This document shows positions 7,760 through 13,910 of a stretch of 15,307 nucleotides of DNA, one piece after another. A program made the translations under genes and the position numbers. Source of the stretch: Lachnospiraceae bacterium UBA4381 (lineage in GTDB: Bacteria > Bacillota > Clostridia > Lachnospirales > Lachnospiraceae); contig DGRT01000043.1 of assembly GCA_002391105.1 (NCBI GenBank), positions 1 to 15,307 on the forward strand, in the 5' to 3' direction. The stretch's first letter is position 1; each line of letters opens with the position of its first letter. The notes beneath the pieces are model-generated. The model had not been told where the DNA came from and did not search any database. It worked only from the letters and a program-made list of their open reading frames with translations.

Positions 7760-7787
7760 ATTATAGACGATATGTGTTTATTGTCAA
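7760..7787 (-). promoter_or_regulatory. Sigma-A type promoter for acpP-accD-accA
   Basis: On the minus strand TTGACA (7782-7787) and TATAAT (7760-7765) both match the consensus in full, with a 16-base spacer. The predicted start is near 7753, giving a leader of about 65 bases before acpP. It is the best promoter in the window. Confidence 0.88.
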
Positions 7788-7790
7788 CTA

Positions 7791-7804
7791 CAAAAATATT
7801 TTTG
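7791..7804. promoter_or_regulatory. 14-bp perfect palindrome abutting the acpP -35 box
   Basis: CAAAAATATTTTTG is its own reverse complement and ends three bases upstream of the -35 hexamer. It could be a site for a dimeric regulator, or simply an AT-rich UP element that helps RNA polymerase. It does not match the FapR consensus as I know it, and only loosely resembles AT-rich MarR-type (FabT-like) sites. Confidence 0.45.
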
Positions 7805-7832
7805 CGATTAAAGAAGATAAATTGTCATAGCT

Positions 7833-9527
7833 CTATGCATTCTTCCAGTCACGCGCTTTGATCTCAGCACGTCTTACCTTACCACTTGCAGTTTTAGGAA
7901 GCTCCGGAACAAACTCCACATACTTAGGTCTCTTGTAGGATGCCAGATTTGCCTTGATATACTTCATGGTTTCCTTCTTCAGCTTCTCAGTCTCGATATA
8001 GCCCGGCGCAAGTACGATGGATGCCTTGATAGCCTGACCTCTTACCTTATCAGGAACACTTGTTACAGCACATTCCAGAACAGAAGGAAGCTTCATGATC
8101 TCATTTTCAATCTCAAAAGGTCCGACTCTGTAGCCTGCCGACTTTATAACATCATCCGCACGGCCTATATACCACATATATCCATCCTCGTCCATATAAG
8201 CTGTATCGCCCGTATGATAATAACCATTATAGATACAGGCTGCAGTTTTCTCTTCATCCTGATAATACTCCAGGAAAAGTCCTCTTGGACGACCATTTTT
8301 CATTCCTATGCACACCTCACCGGGTTCGCCGACTTCAACCTCACGTCCGCCCTCGCCCAGAAGCTTTACATCATACATCGGACTAGGCTTTCCCATAGAA
8401 CCGGGCTTTACATTCATTCCCTTCAGGTTAGCTATGGTAAGTGTGGTTTCCGTCTGACCAAAGCCTTCCATTATCTTCATACCTGTAGCCTTATAGAACT
8501 TTTCAAAGACCTCAGGATTGAGCGCTTCACCGGCTGTTGATACATTTTTCAGACAGGAAAGATCGAATTTTTTCATATCTATATGTACGAGCATTCTGAA
8601 AACAGTTGGCGGCGCACAGAAGGATGTGATCCTGTACTTCTCTATCATTGCAAGGATTTCCTTGGCAAAGAATTCGTCATAATCAAAAGTAAAGATAGGA
8701 GCCTCAGCAAGCCACTGTCCGTATATCTTACCCCAGAGAGCTTTTCCCCAGCCCGTATCACTGATTGTAAAATGCAATCCCTCGCTGTCAACCTGATGCC
8801 AGTATTTAGCAGTAATATAGTGTCCCAGCGGATATTTGAAGCTATGGCTTGTCATCTTAGGATATGAGGTAGTTCCTGATGTAAAGAACATAAGCATCGG
8901 GTCATCGCCACCGGCTGTACTTGCAGTTCTTTTTAGTGAAGATGAGAAGAATCTGATGTCTCTGTTATAGTTTGACCAGCCATCCTTTGAGCCGCCTACC
9001 AGAATCTTCGCCTTAAGTCCATTATAGTTTTTCTCTGCCTTTGTTATCTCATTTGCCACATCTCCATCAGCAGTACAGATAACCGCATTTACTCCACCTG
9101 CCTTGAAGCGATATTCAAAATCCTTTCTTGTAAGAAGGTATGAGCACGGTATTGCTATCGCACCTATCTTATGAAGTGCCACAAGTGCAAACCAGAACTG
9201 ATAATGTCTCTTAAGTACCAGAAGAACCTTATCACCCTTTCTGATACCCAGATAATGCAGATAGTTTGCTGTCTTGTTGGAATATGTCATCATATCCTTA
9301 AAGGTCACCCTGCGTTCCTTGCCATCCTTTGATATATGAAGCATGGCTGTTTTGTCGGGACATTTGGCAGCCAGCACATCTACCACGTCAAAGCCGAAGT
9401 TAAACCTGTCATCATTATCTATCTTTATATCCAGAAGAGCTCCTGCCTCGTCTTCCTTAACTGATATATATTTACCTGCCACTCCCGGTGCCGGAACAAA
9501 TTCTCCTTCTGATGTTACTTCTTCCAT
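7833..9527 (-). CDS. Acyl-CoA synthetase (AMP-forming), medium-chain/acetyl-CoA synthetase-like
   Basis: A member of the AMP-binding (ANL) superfamily, which activates a carboxylic acid as acyl-adenylate and then forms the CoA thioester. Numbered from the start chosen here (564 residues): the ATP loop FTSGTTSYPK is at 215-224, GFGQTET at 355-361, YHTGD at 437-441, the hinge segment GRADDVIKSAGYRVGPFE at 455-472, and the catalytic lysine in PKTASGKVRR at 549. DTGWGKALWGKIYGQW (257-272) resembles medium-chain synthetases. The ATP loop has Ser where Gly is usual after SGTT. The start at 9525-9527 was chosen because AGAGGA lies seven bases upstream; the frame stays open to a GTG at 9602 with ATGs at 9590 and 9563, all with poor ribosome sites. 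It has its own promoter and ends about 145 bases before acpP. The acyl substrate cannot be read from the sequence. Confidence 0.9.
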   Translation of the reverse strand: MEEVTSEGEFVPAPGVAGKYISVKEDEAGALLDIKIDNDDRFNFGFDVVDVLAAKCPDKTAMLHISKDGKERRVTFKDMMTYSNKTANYLHYLGIRKGDKVLLVLKRHYQFWFALVALHKIGAIAIPCSYLLTRKDFEYRFKAGGVNAVICTADGDVANEITKAEKNYNGLKAKILVGGSKDGWSNYNRDIRFFSSSLKRTASTAGGDDPMLMFFTSGTTSYPKMTSHSFKYPLGHYITAKYWHQVDSEGLHFTISDTGWGKALWGKIYGQWLAEAPIFTFDYDEFFAKEILAMIEKYRITSFCAPPTVFRMLVHIDMKKFDLSCLKNVSTAGEALNPEVFEKFYKATGMKIMEGFGQTETTLTIANLKGMNVKPGSMGKPSPMYDVKLLGEGGREVEVGEPGEVCIGMKNGRPRGLFLEYYQDEEKTAACIYNGYYHTGDTAYMDEDGYMWYIGRADDVIKSAGYRVGPFEIENEIMKLPSVLECAVTSVPDKVRGQAIKASIVLAPGYIETEKLKKETMKYIKANLASYKRPKYVEFVPELPKTASGKVRRAEIKARDWKNA

Positions 9528-9534
9528 TAATTCT

Positions 9535-9540
9535 TCCTCT
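9535..9540 (-). promoter_or_regulatory. Ribosome site that supports the acyl-CoA synthetase start at 9527
   Basis: AGAGGA on the minus strand, seven bases before the ATG at 9525-9527. The alternative starts at 9563, 9590 and 9602 have no well-spaced site. With this start, the family segment FNFGFDVVD begins at residue 42, close to what I know of related enzymes. Confidence 0.55.
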
Positions 9541-9642
9541 AATGCCTTTTCTGTATTACTCATAAGCCTTTTTGTTATTTCTCCTATCATATAACAGCGC
9601 ACAGGTTATAAAGCGCTATCCATTACATTCTTCTAGCCTGAA

Positions 9643-9672
9643 CTATAGCTGTTAATAGCTGATTATAGCCGA
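9643..9672 (-). repeat. Three tandem decamers in the acyl-CoA synthetase leader
   Basis: On the minus strand three consecutive 10-base units read CGGCTATAAT, CAGCTATTAA and CAGCTATAGT, sharing the core GCTAT at a spacing of one helical turn. They lie downstream of the predicted promoter, in the untranslated leader. They could be protein-binding sites or chance repeats in AT-rich DNA. Confidence 0.5.
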
Positions 9673-9718
9673 TTAAATTTTCATATATAAATCACAACCA
9701 GCAACAAACGTACAACAC

Positions 9719-9746
9719 ATTATCATCATACTGTCATCTCTGTCAA
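9719..9746 (-). promoter_or_regulatory. Promoter for the acyl-CoA synthetase gene
   Basis: TTGACA (9741-9746) and GATAAT (9719-9724) on the minus strand with a 16-base spacer. It lies after the xth terminator, so the synthetase gene has an independent start. The leader to the chosen start is about 185 bases, unusually long for a simple mRNA. Confidence 0.7.
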
Positions 9747-9814
9747 TTATAATGTTTCATCACGAATGCAATTTTCATGTTTCAGCGTGTCATATCCGCA
9801 TAACCCGAATAAAC

Positions 9815-9855
9815 ATAAAAAACTCAACACGTAGTTTTGAAAACTACATGTTGAG
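9815..9855 (-). terminator. Rho-independent terminator after xth
   Basis: On the minus strand CTCAACATGTAGTTTT pairs with its near-exact complement (9840-9855 with 9823-9838, one A-C mismatch) and TTTTTT follows at once. It is a long, stable stem 40 bases after the xth stop codon. Confidence 0.92.
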
Positions 9856-9895
9856 GATATTATAAGGATTTTGTTTCTATAAATCAAGATGATTA

Positions 9896-10648
9896 TTACC
9901 AGATTTCAAGTTCTACCGGGCAATGATCCGAGCCATAAACCTCCGATCTGATACCGGCATCATTTATCTTGTCCTTAATTCTGTCTGATACCAGAAAATA
10001 GTCTATACGCCATCCTGCGTTCCTCTCTCTGGAACTAAATCTGTAAGACCACCAGGAATAAGCATCCGTAAGATCGGGATATTTATATCTGAAGGAATCC
10101 ACAAAGCCACTGTCCAGAAGCTGTGAAAACTTCTCTCTTTCAGCATCAGTAAAACCGGGATTGTTATGATTGGAGGAAGGATTCTTCAGATCTATCTCCT
10201 TATGGGCAACATTCATATCACCACATATTATAACCGGCTTTCCCTTATCCAGCCGGCACACATAAGCCCTGAAATCATCCTCCCACTGCATACGGTAATC
10301 CAGTCTTTTCAGCTCATTCTGGGAATTTGGAACATATACACATATAAAATAAAAATCCCCCATATCGAGAGTTATTAATCTGCCTTCCTGGTCATGCTCT
10401 TCCATGCCCAGTCCATAGGTTACATTTACCGGCTCCTTCTTAGTAAAGACAGCCGTTCCGGAGTAGCCTTTCCTTATGGCATAGTTCCAGTACTGATGAT
10501 AACCCGGTGTCTCCAGTATAAGCTGATCCTTCTGCATCTTACTCTCCTGAATGGCAAATATATCTGCATCCAGTTGCTCGAAGGATTCTTTAAAGCCCTT
10601 TCCCACACAGGCTCTTATTCCATTTACATTCCATGATACAAGCTTCAT
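9896..10648 (-). CDS. xth: Exodeoxyribonuclease III / AP endonuclease
   Basis: A 250-residue enzyme of the exonuclease-endonuclease-phosphatase fold, acting in base excision repair by cutting DNA at abasic sites and trimming 3' ends. The family residues are all visible: Asn7 and Asn9 in WNVNGIRA, Glu35 in IQESK, Tyr105 in YVPN, Asp144 and Asn146 in GDMNVAH, Asp216 in WRIDYF, and Asp241-His242 in GSDHCPV. Length and the ending SDHCPVELEI fit the Gram-positive ExoA type. The ATG has AGAGGG five bases upstream. It lies 28 bases after the membrane protein gene and ends in a strong terminator, so it is probably the last gene of that unit. Confidence 0.97.
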   Translation of the reverse strand: MKLVSWNVNGIRACVGKGFKESFEQLDADIFAIQESKMQKDQLILETPGYHQYWNYAIRKGYSGTAVFTKKEPVNVTYGLGMEEHDQEGRLITLDMGDFYFICVYVPNSQNELKRLDYRMQWEDDFRAYVCRLDKGKPVIICGDMNVAHKEIDLKNPSSNHNNPGFTDAEREKFSQLLDSGFVDSFRYKYPDLTDAYSWWSYRFSSRERNAGWRIDYFLVSDRIKDKINDAGIRSEVYGSDHCPVELEIW

Positions 10649-10676
10649 ACCAACCCTCTCTGTAGTATTAAAATAT

Positions 10677-11390
10677 TTAATTTCTTCTTACTCTTTTCTT
10701 CACAGGCATATGTGCCACATGTGTCATACCGGAAGATATCATCAGAAAATATCCCAAAGGAATCATGCAGGCTGACAGGTCGGATATATAATGAAGCTTT
10801 ACCAGCTTCATAAGCTCTCCAAGCCCTAAAAATATAAGAGGATTTAAAAACATTCTCAGAGTAGAAACCCTTATACAACCGCTATAAATAAGAAACATAT
10901 ATGATATGGATATAAATCCAACACCTATCACAAGAAGAGCAAACAGAGGAATTGCTATATAATAGAACATTCCTTCAGTAACCGAAATGATATCCGCCCC
11001 CATTAGGTTGGTTCCAAAAAGCTCTTTATATACTATTGCAATCATGATATTACCGGACTGGATAAACAGATACGATATAAGACTCGCAGCCACTCCGGTT
11101 TCAAATATTTTCGCCATCCTCACATCAAGCGGATGTGTCTTCTTAACCGACATCCGGACAGCTCTGGCATAATCCCTGAGTCCCGGATACATAAGACCTA
11201 TTCCTACGGAGGATAGAATGAGCGATATTTCAAATCTTATATATGACATCTTGACCCAGTTACTCTGTATGAGACCATTTCTGACATTTCCCTCACCGTA
11301 AGCAGATGAGAGAAAGCAGGCAATCATACAAAAACCGGCTCCTACAAGAGCCAGCAGCATATTTCTCATTACCCCTGCTCTATTCTTCAT
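10677..11390 (-). CDS. Integral membrane protein of unknown function
   Basis: A 237-residue hydrophobic protein that I do not recognise with confidence. Six membrane segments can be drawn at about 11-31, 53-73, 97-120, 141-168, 179-195 and 203-221, with a basic C-terminal tail KKRVRR. Features that stand out are SNWVKMSYIRFE before the second segment, a YYIAIP motif near 143-148, and FLNPLIFLGLGELMK (181-195) in the fifth segment. The FNP-like motif and the six-segment plan loosely resemble the uncharacterised DUF6796 family, but this is a recollection, not a search. No catalytic motif, cofactor site or transporter signature is evident. The ATG has AGAAAGG five bases upstream. It lies 45 bases after the EamA gene and 28 bases before xth, suggesting co-transcription, though a job shared with DNA repair is not implied. 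Confidence 0.75.
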   Translation of the reverse strand: MKNRAGVMRNMLLALVGAGFCMIACFLSSAYGEGNVRNGLIQSNWVKMSYIRFEISLILSSVGIGLMYPGLRDYARAVRMSVKKTHPLDVRMAKIFETGVAASLISYLFIQSGNIMIAIVYKELFGTNLMGADIISVTEGMFYYIAIPLFALLVIGVGFISISYMFLIYSGCIRVSTLRMFLNPLIFLGLGELMKLVKLHYISDLSACMIPLGYFLMISSGMTHVAHMPVKKRVRRN

Positions 11391-11435
11391 AATAACCTTT
11401 CTAAATATATTATCAGTAATTACTTAATATATGAC

Positions 11436-12317
11436 TTATGATTCATTTTTCACATGAAGGGTGTAATGCCACTTCAGAACACCCGCACCGATTATTATAA
11501 CATAACCAACAGCACTTAGTACATCGGGAATCTCACCAAATATGATCAGTCCCCATATCGCAGCAAACAGCACCTGTGAATAATCATAAACCGATATTTC
11601 CTTGGCCGGTGCATAGGTATATGCTGCTGTAATATTCAACTGTCCTCCGGTAGCCGAAAGACCTGACAGAAGCATAAATACAAGCTGCTTCCATGTCATA
11701 GGCTCATATCCCGCTATAAAAAACGGCAGGCATACCATGATTGAGAAAAATGAAAAACACAGCACCACAACCGGTCCTCTTTCTCCCTTGCTTGTAACAC
11801 TCCGGAGAAATGCATAGGCTGTTCCGGCGGAGAAGCCTCCAAACAGTCCGATCAGTGCCGGTATGCTTGCGATACCCTCTCCCGGCTTCACGACAAATAT
11901 CACGCCCAGAAATGCCAGCAGCACCGTCATCCATTCAAACCTGTCCGGCACCTCCTTCATGATGAATATTGACATTATCATGGCAAAAAAAGGCGACATC
12001 TTATTAAGCATATTCGAGTCAGCCAGCCCCAGTCTGTCGATGGCATAAAAATTGCAGACGAGTCCTATGGTACCAAAAAGACTCCGCATGATGATGCCAA
12101 ATATACTCTGCTTCTTTATATGCAGCTTCTCTTCACTTCGCATAAGAACGGTAAATGACACCATACAGGCTATAAGATTTCTGAAGAAAGCCTTCTCCAT
12201 AGTCGGCAGATCACCTGCCATTTTCAGAAACAGCGCCATTAGCGAGAAGCAAAAGGCTGCAAGTATTATATGTATTATTCCCTTTGACGATTTTTTAATA
12301 TTTACATTTCGTAGCAT
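11436..12317 (-). CDS. EamA/DMT-superfamily transporter
   Basis: A 293-residue membrane protein of the drug/metabolite transporter superfamily. About ten hydrophobic segments are arranged as two EamA repeats (about 15-145 and 150-285). Typical repeat features are seen: FRNLIACMV in the first repeat, ADSNMLNKMSPFFAMIMSIFIMKEVPDRFEW (98-128) with the acidic residue that ends the fourth segment, and the matching YDYSQVLFAAIWGLIIFGEIPD (about 243-264) in the second. Substrate cannot be predicted; relatives export amino acids, nucleosides or other small metabolites. The ATG at 12315-12317 has no ribosome site, and a TATAAA-like element lies about 10 bases before it, so the mRNA may be leaderless. 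An in-frame stop just upstream rules out a longer protein. Confidence 0.9.
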   Translation of the reverse strand: MLRNVNIKKSSKGIIHIILAAFCFSLMALFLKMAGDLPTMEKAFFRNLIACMVSFTVLMRSEEKLHIKKQSIFGIIMRSLFGTIGLVCNFYAIDRLGLADSNMLNKMSPFFAMIMSIFIMKEVPDRFEWMTVLLAFLGVIFVVKPGEGIASIPALIGLFGGFSAGTAYAFLRSVTSKGERGPVVVLCFSFFSIMVCLPFFIAGYEPMTWKQLVFMLLSGLSATGGQLNITAAYTYAPAKEISVYDYSQVLFAAIWGLIIFGEIPDVLSAVGYVIIIGAGVLKWHYTLHVKNES

Positions 12318-12380
12318 AGCAATATTTTATATGCCCTATCCTGACATTTCATTCTTCTTTATTCCGATAACACTCTACTA

Positions 12381-12406
12381 AGAAAGACAGGGGACATCCC
12401 CTGTCT
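12381..12406 (-). terminator. Terminator after the yajC-lipoprotein unit
   Basis: A perfect 10-base inverted repeat AGACAGGGGA/TCCCCTGTCT (12385-12394 with 12397-12406) is followed on the minus strand by TTCTT. It lies nine bases after the lipoprotein stop codon. The T-run is short, so termination may be partial, but the stem is GC-rich and stable. Confidence 0.8.
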
Positions 12407-12414
12407 CGCTGTTA

Positions 12415-13197
12415 TTAATAATATAAAGGTGACAGCATTCCCACCGCTTCTTCCAGCGGGGTATCTCCATTCATTGTGAAGGTTATGATTATTATCAGCC
12501 CGTCCCTGTCTATAGCAAACTGTGTACGTCTTCCAAAAGCCGTCTGATCCTCCGGGATATCCAGGCAGGCATATTTCTCTCCCAGGAAGGTAACTGTTCT
12601 TACCGATACATCCTCATATCTGTCAACCATCATGGACAGATATTCCTTCGCAGTATAGTCCGGCATCTGATATTTAGCAGGATTTACGTAGGAGACTATA
12701 ATGTTTGATCCTGTTTTTTTATTGGCAGCTATACAAACATATGTAGTGTCTTCTTCATATACTGACTTGTAGCCATACCATAGATTGTTTACATAGTCCT
12801 CCGTCGTATCTGTTGCCGATGCCATCTCGGCAGCATCATAGAATGACCATATCTCTCCATCTACATTAATCTTGAAGCCGGCCAGCCCGTTATAATACAC
12901 ATTATCAAAATACATTCCTGCCGGAAATGCGTCAGTCATGGTAGCTGAAAAAATACCCGAAACCTCTGGATTAACCGGATAAGCATCAGTGTAGCTTGCA
13001 ACCATAAGCGCATTAGTCAGAGTAGCATCAGTAATTGTAGCTTCCTCTTCCTCACTGGTCTGTTCATAATTATTGGAAAATGAAGGTGATGAATAAGGTT
13101 CTTCCTCTTCCTTACCACATCCGGATAATCCAGTAAATATCATGCACATTATAAGCGCACATATAATCTTTACTCTTTTCTTCGATGAAAGAATCAT
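12415..13197 (-). CDS. Lipoprotein of unknown function
   Basis: A 260-residue predicted lipoprotein, tethered outside the cytoplasmic membrane. From the start chosen here, KKR (6-8) is followed by a hydrophobic stretch and the lipobox LSGC with the lipidated Cys27. A very acidic linker follows (GKEEEEP, then SEEEEATITDATLT), then a globular domain. Recurrent TDA triplets (TITDA, YTDAYP, MTDAFP) mark the start of that domain. The region with GFKINVDGEIWSFYDAAEMA, then EKYACLDI and LIIIITFTM near the C-terminus, recalls small alpha-beta lipoprotein domains common in Lachnospiraceae, but no named family is claimed. The ATG at 13195-13197 was chosen because AAGGAG lies five bases upstream and the signal peptide begins there. 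The frame is open to 13299, but that extension overlaps yajC and has no export signal. It lies 10 bases after yajC. Confidence 0.88.
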   Translation of the reverse strand: MILSSKKRVKIICALIMCMIFTGLSGCGKEEEEPYSSPSFSNNYEQTSEEEEATITDATLTNALMVASYTDAYPVNPEVSGIFSATMTDAFPAGMYFDNVYYNGLAGFKINVDGEIWSFYDAAEMASATDTTEDYVNNLWYGYKSVYEEDTTYVCIAANKKTGSNIIVSYVNPAKYQMPDYTAKEYLSMMVDRYEDVSVRTVTFLGEKYACLDIPEDQTAFGRRTQFAIDRDGLIIIITFTMNGDTPLEEAVGMLSPLYY

Positions 13198-13202
13198 CCC
13201 TG

Positions 13203-13208
13203 CTCCTT
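13203..13208 (-). promoter_or_regulatory. Ribosome site that fixes the lipoprotein start
   Basis: AAGGAG on the minus strand, five bases before the ATG at 13195-13197; it touches the yajC stop codon (13208-13210). This supports coupled translation and the shorter lipoprotein with a proper signal peptide. Confidence 0.75.
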
Positions 13209-13645
13209 TATTTTTTCTTTCCAAGCTTAGTTTTTGATTCTGACTTGTCACTATTCTTATCAGTATTTCCATCTGAATTGCCATCTGAATCACTGTCACT
13301 CGAAGCTACTGCGGCATTCGGATCCTCCACCTCAGCAATAGCTTTCTTGTGCATAGGAATACGGCAGTTCTTATTATTACCAAACTCTACGATAACTGTA
13401 TCGTCATCTACTATTCCTATAACTGTTCCATAGAATCCACTGGTTGTCATGATACTGCAGCCAACCTTAATGCTCTTTGCCATTTCTTCCTGCTGCTGAC
13501 GCTGCTTATTGCTTGGCTTAATAAAAAGAAAATATACTATTGCAACAAAGAACAGTATATATAAGACTATAAAGCCTATACCCATTCCGCCTGTAGCACC
13601 GGCAGAACCATCAGTTGCAGCGGCTAAAACTGTAAGTACGTTCAT
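13208..13645 (-). CDS. yajC: Preprotein translocase accessory subunit YajC
   Basis: A 145-residue single-span membrane protein; YajC associates with SecDF and the Sec translocon or YidC. A short external N-terminus is followed by one membrane segment (about 22-42, GIGFIVLYILFFVAIVYFLF), then IKPSNKQRQQQEEM (43-55) and a small cytoplasmic domain with VGCSIMTTSGFYGTVIGIVDDDTVIVEF (61-88), which is the YajC core. The last 35 residues (about 110-145) form a hydrophilic Ser/Asp/Asn/Lys tail ending KTKLGKKK, longer than in most YajC proteins (about 90-110 residues). The ATG at 13643-13645 was chosen over an in-frame start at 13699 because GGAGG lies six bases upstream. Its usual partners tgt and secDF are not next to it; instead it leads a two-gene unit with the lipoprotein. 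Confidence 0.93.
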   Translation of the reverse strand: MNVLTVLAAATDGSAGATGGMGIGFIVLYILFFVAIVYFLFIKPSNKQRQQQEEMAKSIKVGCSIMTTSGFYGTVIGIVDDDTVIVEFGNNKNCRIPMHKKAIAEVEDPNAAVASSDSDSDGNSDGNTDKNSDKSESKTKLGKKK

Positions 13646-13701
13646 ATCTTTCCTCCAATCCGGCTGTAACACCGTTATATATGCTAAAACACATACCACA
13701 T

Positions 13702-13730
13702 ATCTTATTATAAATTCTGATATTTCGCAA
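13702..13730 (-). promoter_or_regulatory. Possible promoter for yajC
   Basis: TTGCGA (13725-13730) and TAAGAT (13702-13707) on the minus strand with a 17-base spacer. An overlapping TATAAT (13707-13712) lacks a well-spaced -35 box. A promoter is expected here because the neighbouring gene is divergent. Confidence 0.4.
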
Positions 13731-13789
13731 TACTTTTGTTTTTTGTCTGTTCAGGTCATGCAGATATGACAGTCTTATCGCAGTAATGG

Positions 13790-13806
13790 TCTTCTTTCAA
13801 AGAAGA
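13790..13806. promoter_or_regulatory. Inverted repeat in the divergent region
   Basis: TCTTCTTT and AAAGAAGA flank a single C, giving a 17-bp near-perfect palindrome. It ends seven bases upstream of the hydrolase -35 box and could be an operator for that gene. No T-run follows, so it is not a terminator. No known regulator consensus is recognised. Confidence 0.45.
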
Positions 13807-13812
13807 TTGCAC

Positions 13813-13841
13813 TTGAGACTTATTACACTTAATTGTATAAT
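13813..13841 (+). promoter_or_regulatory. Promoter for the alpha/beta hydrolase
   Basis: TTGAGA (13813-13818) and TATAAT (13836-13841) with a 17-base spacer on the plus strand. The predicted start near 13848 gives a leader of about 60 bases before the ATG. Confidence 0.8.
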
Positions 13842-13910
13842 CAACCTATTAGATAAAACCGGATTAACACAGGTTCATATACACGACAGCTTATTAAATG
13901 GAGAAATAAA

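Noticed and set aside
10645..10878. Open minus-strand frame of 77 codons between xth and the membrane protein gene
   Set aside because: It lies almost wholly inside the membrane protein gene in another frame, overlaps the start of xth and resembles no protein.
13198..13299. N-terminal extension of the lipoprotein by 34 codons
   Set aside because: It overlaps yajC, would bury the signal peptide inside the protein and lacks a ribosome site. The ATG at 13197 has AAGGAG and begins a proper lipoprotein signal.
13646..13699. N-terminal extension of YajC by 18 codons
   Set aside because: The start at 13645 has GGAGG at six bases. The extension overlaps the likely promoter and does not look like YajC.
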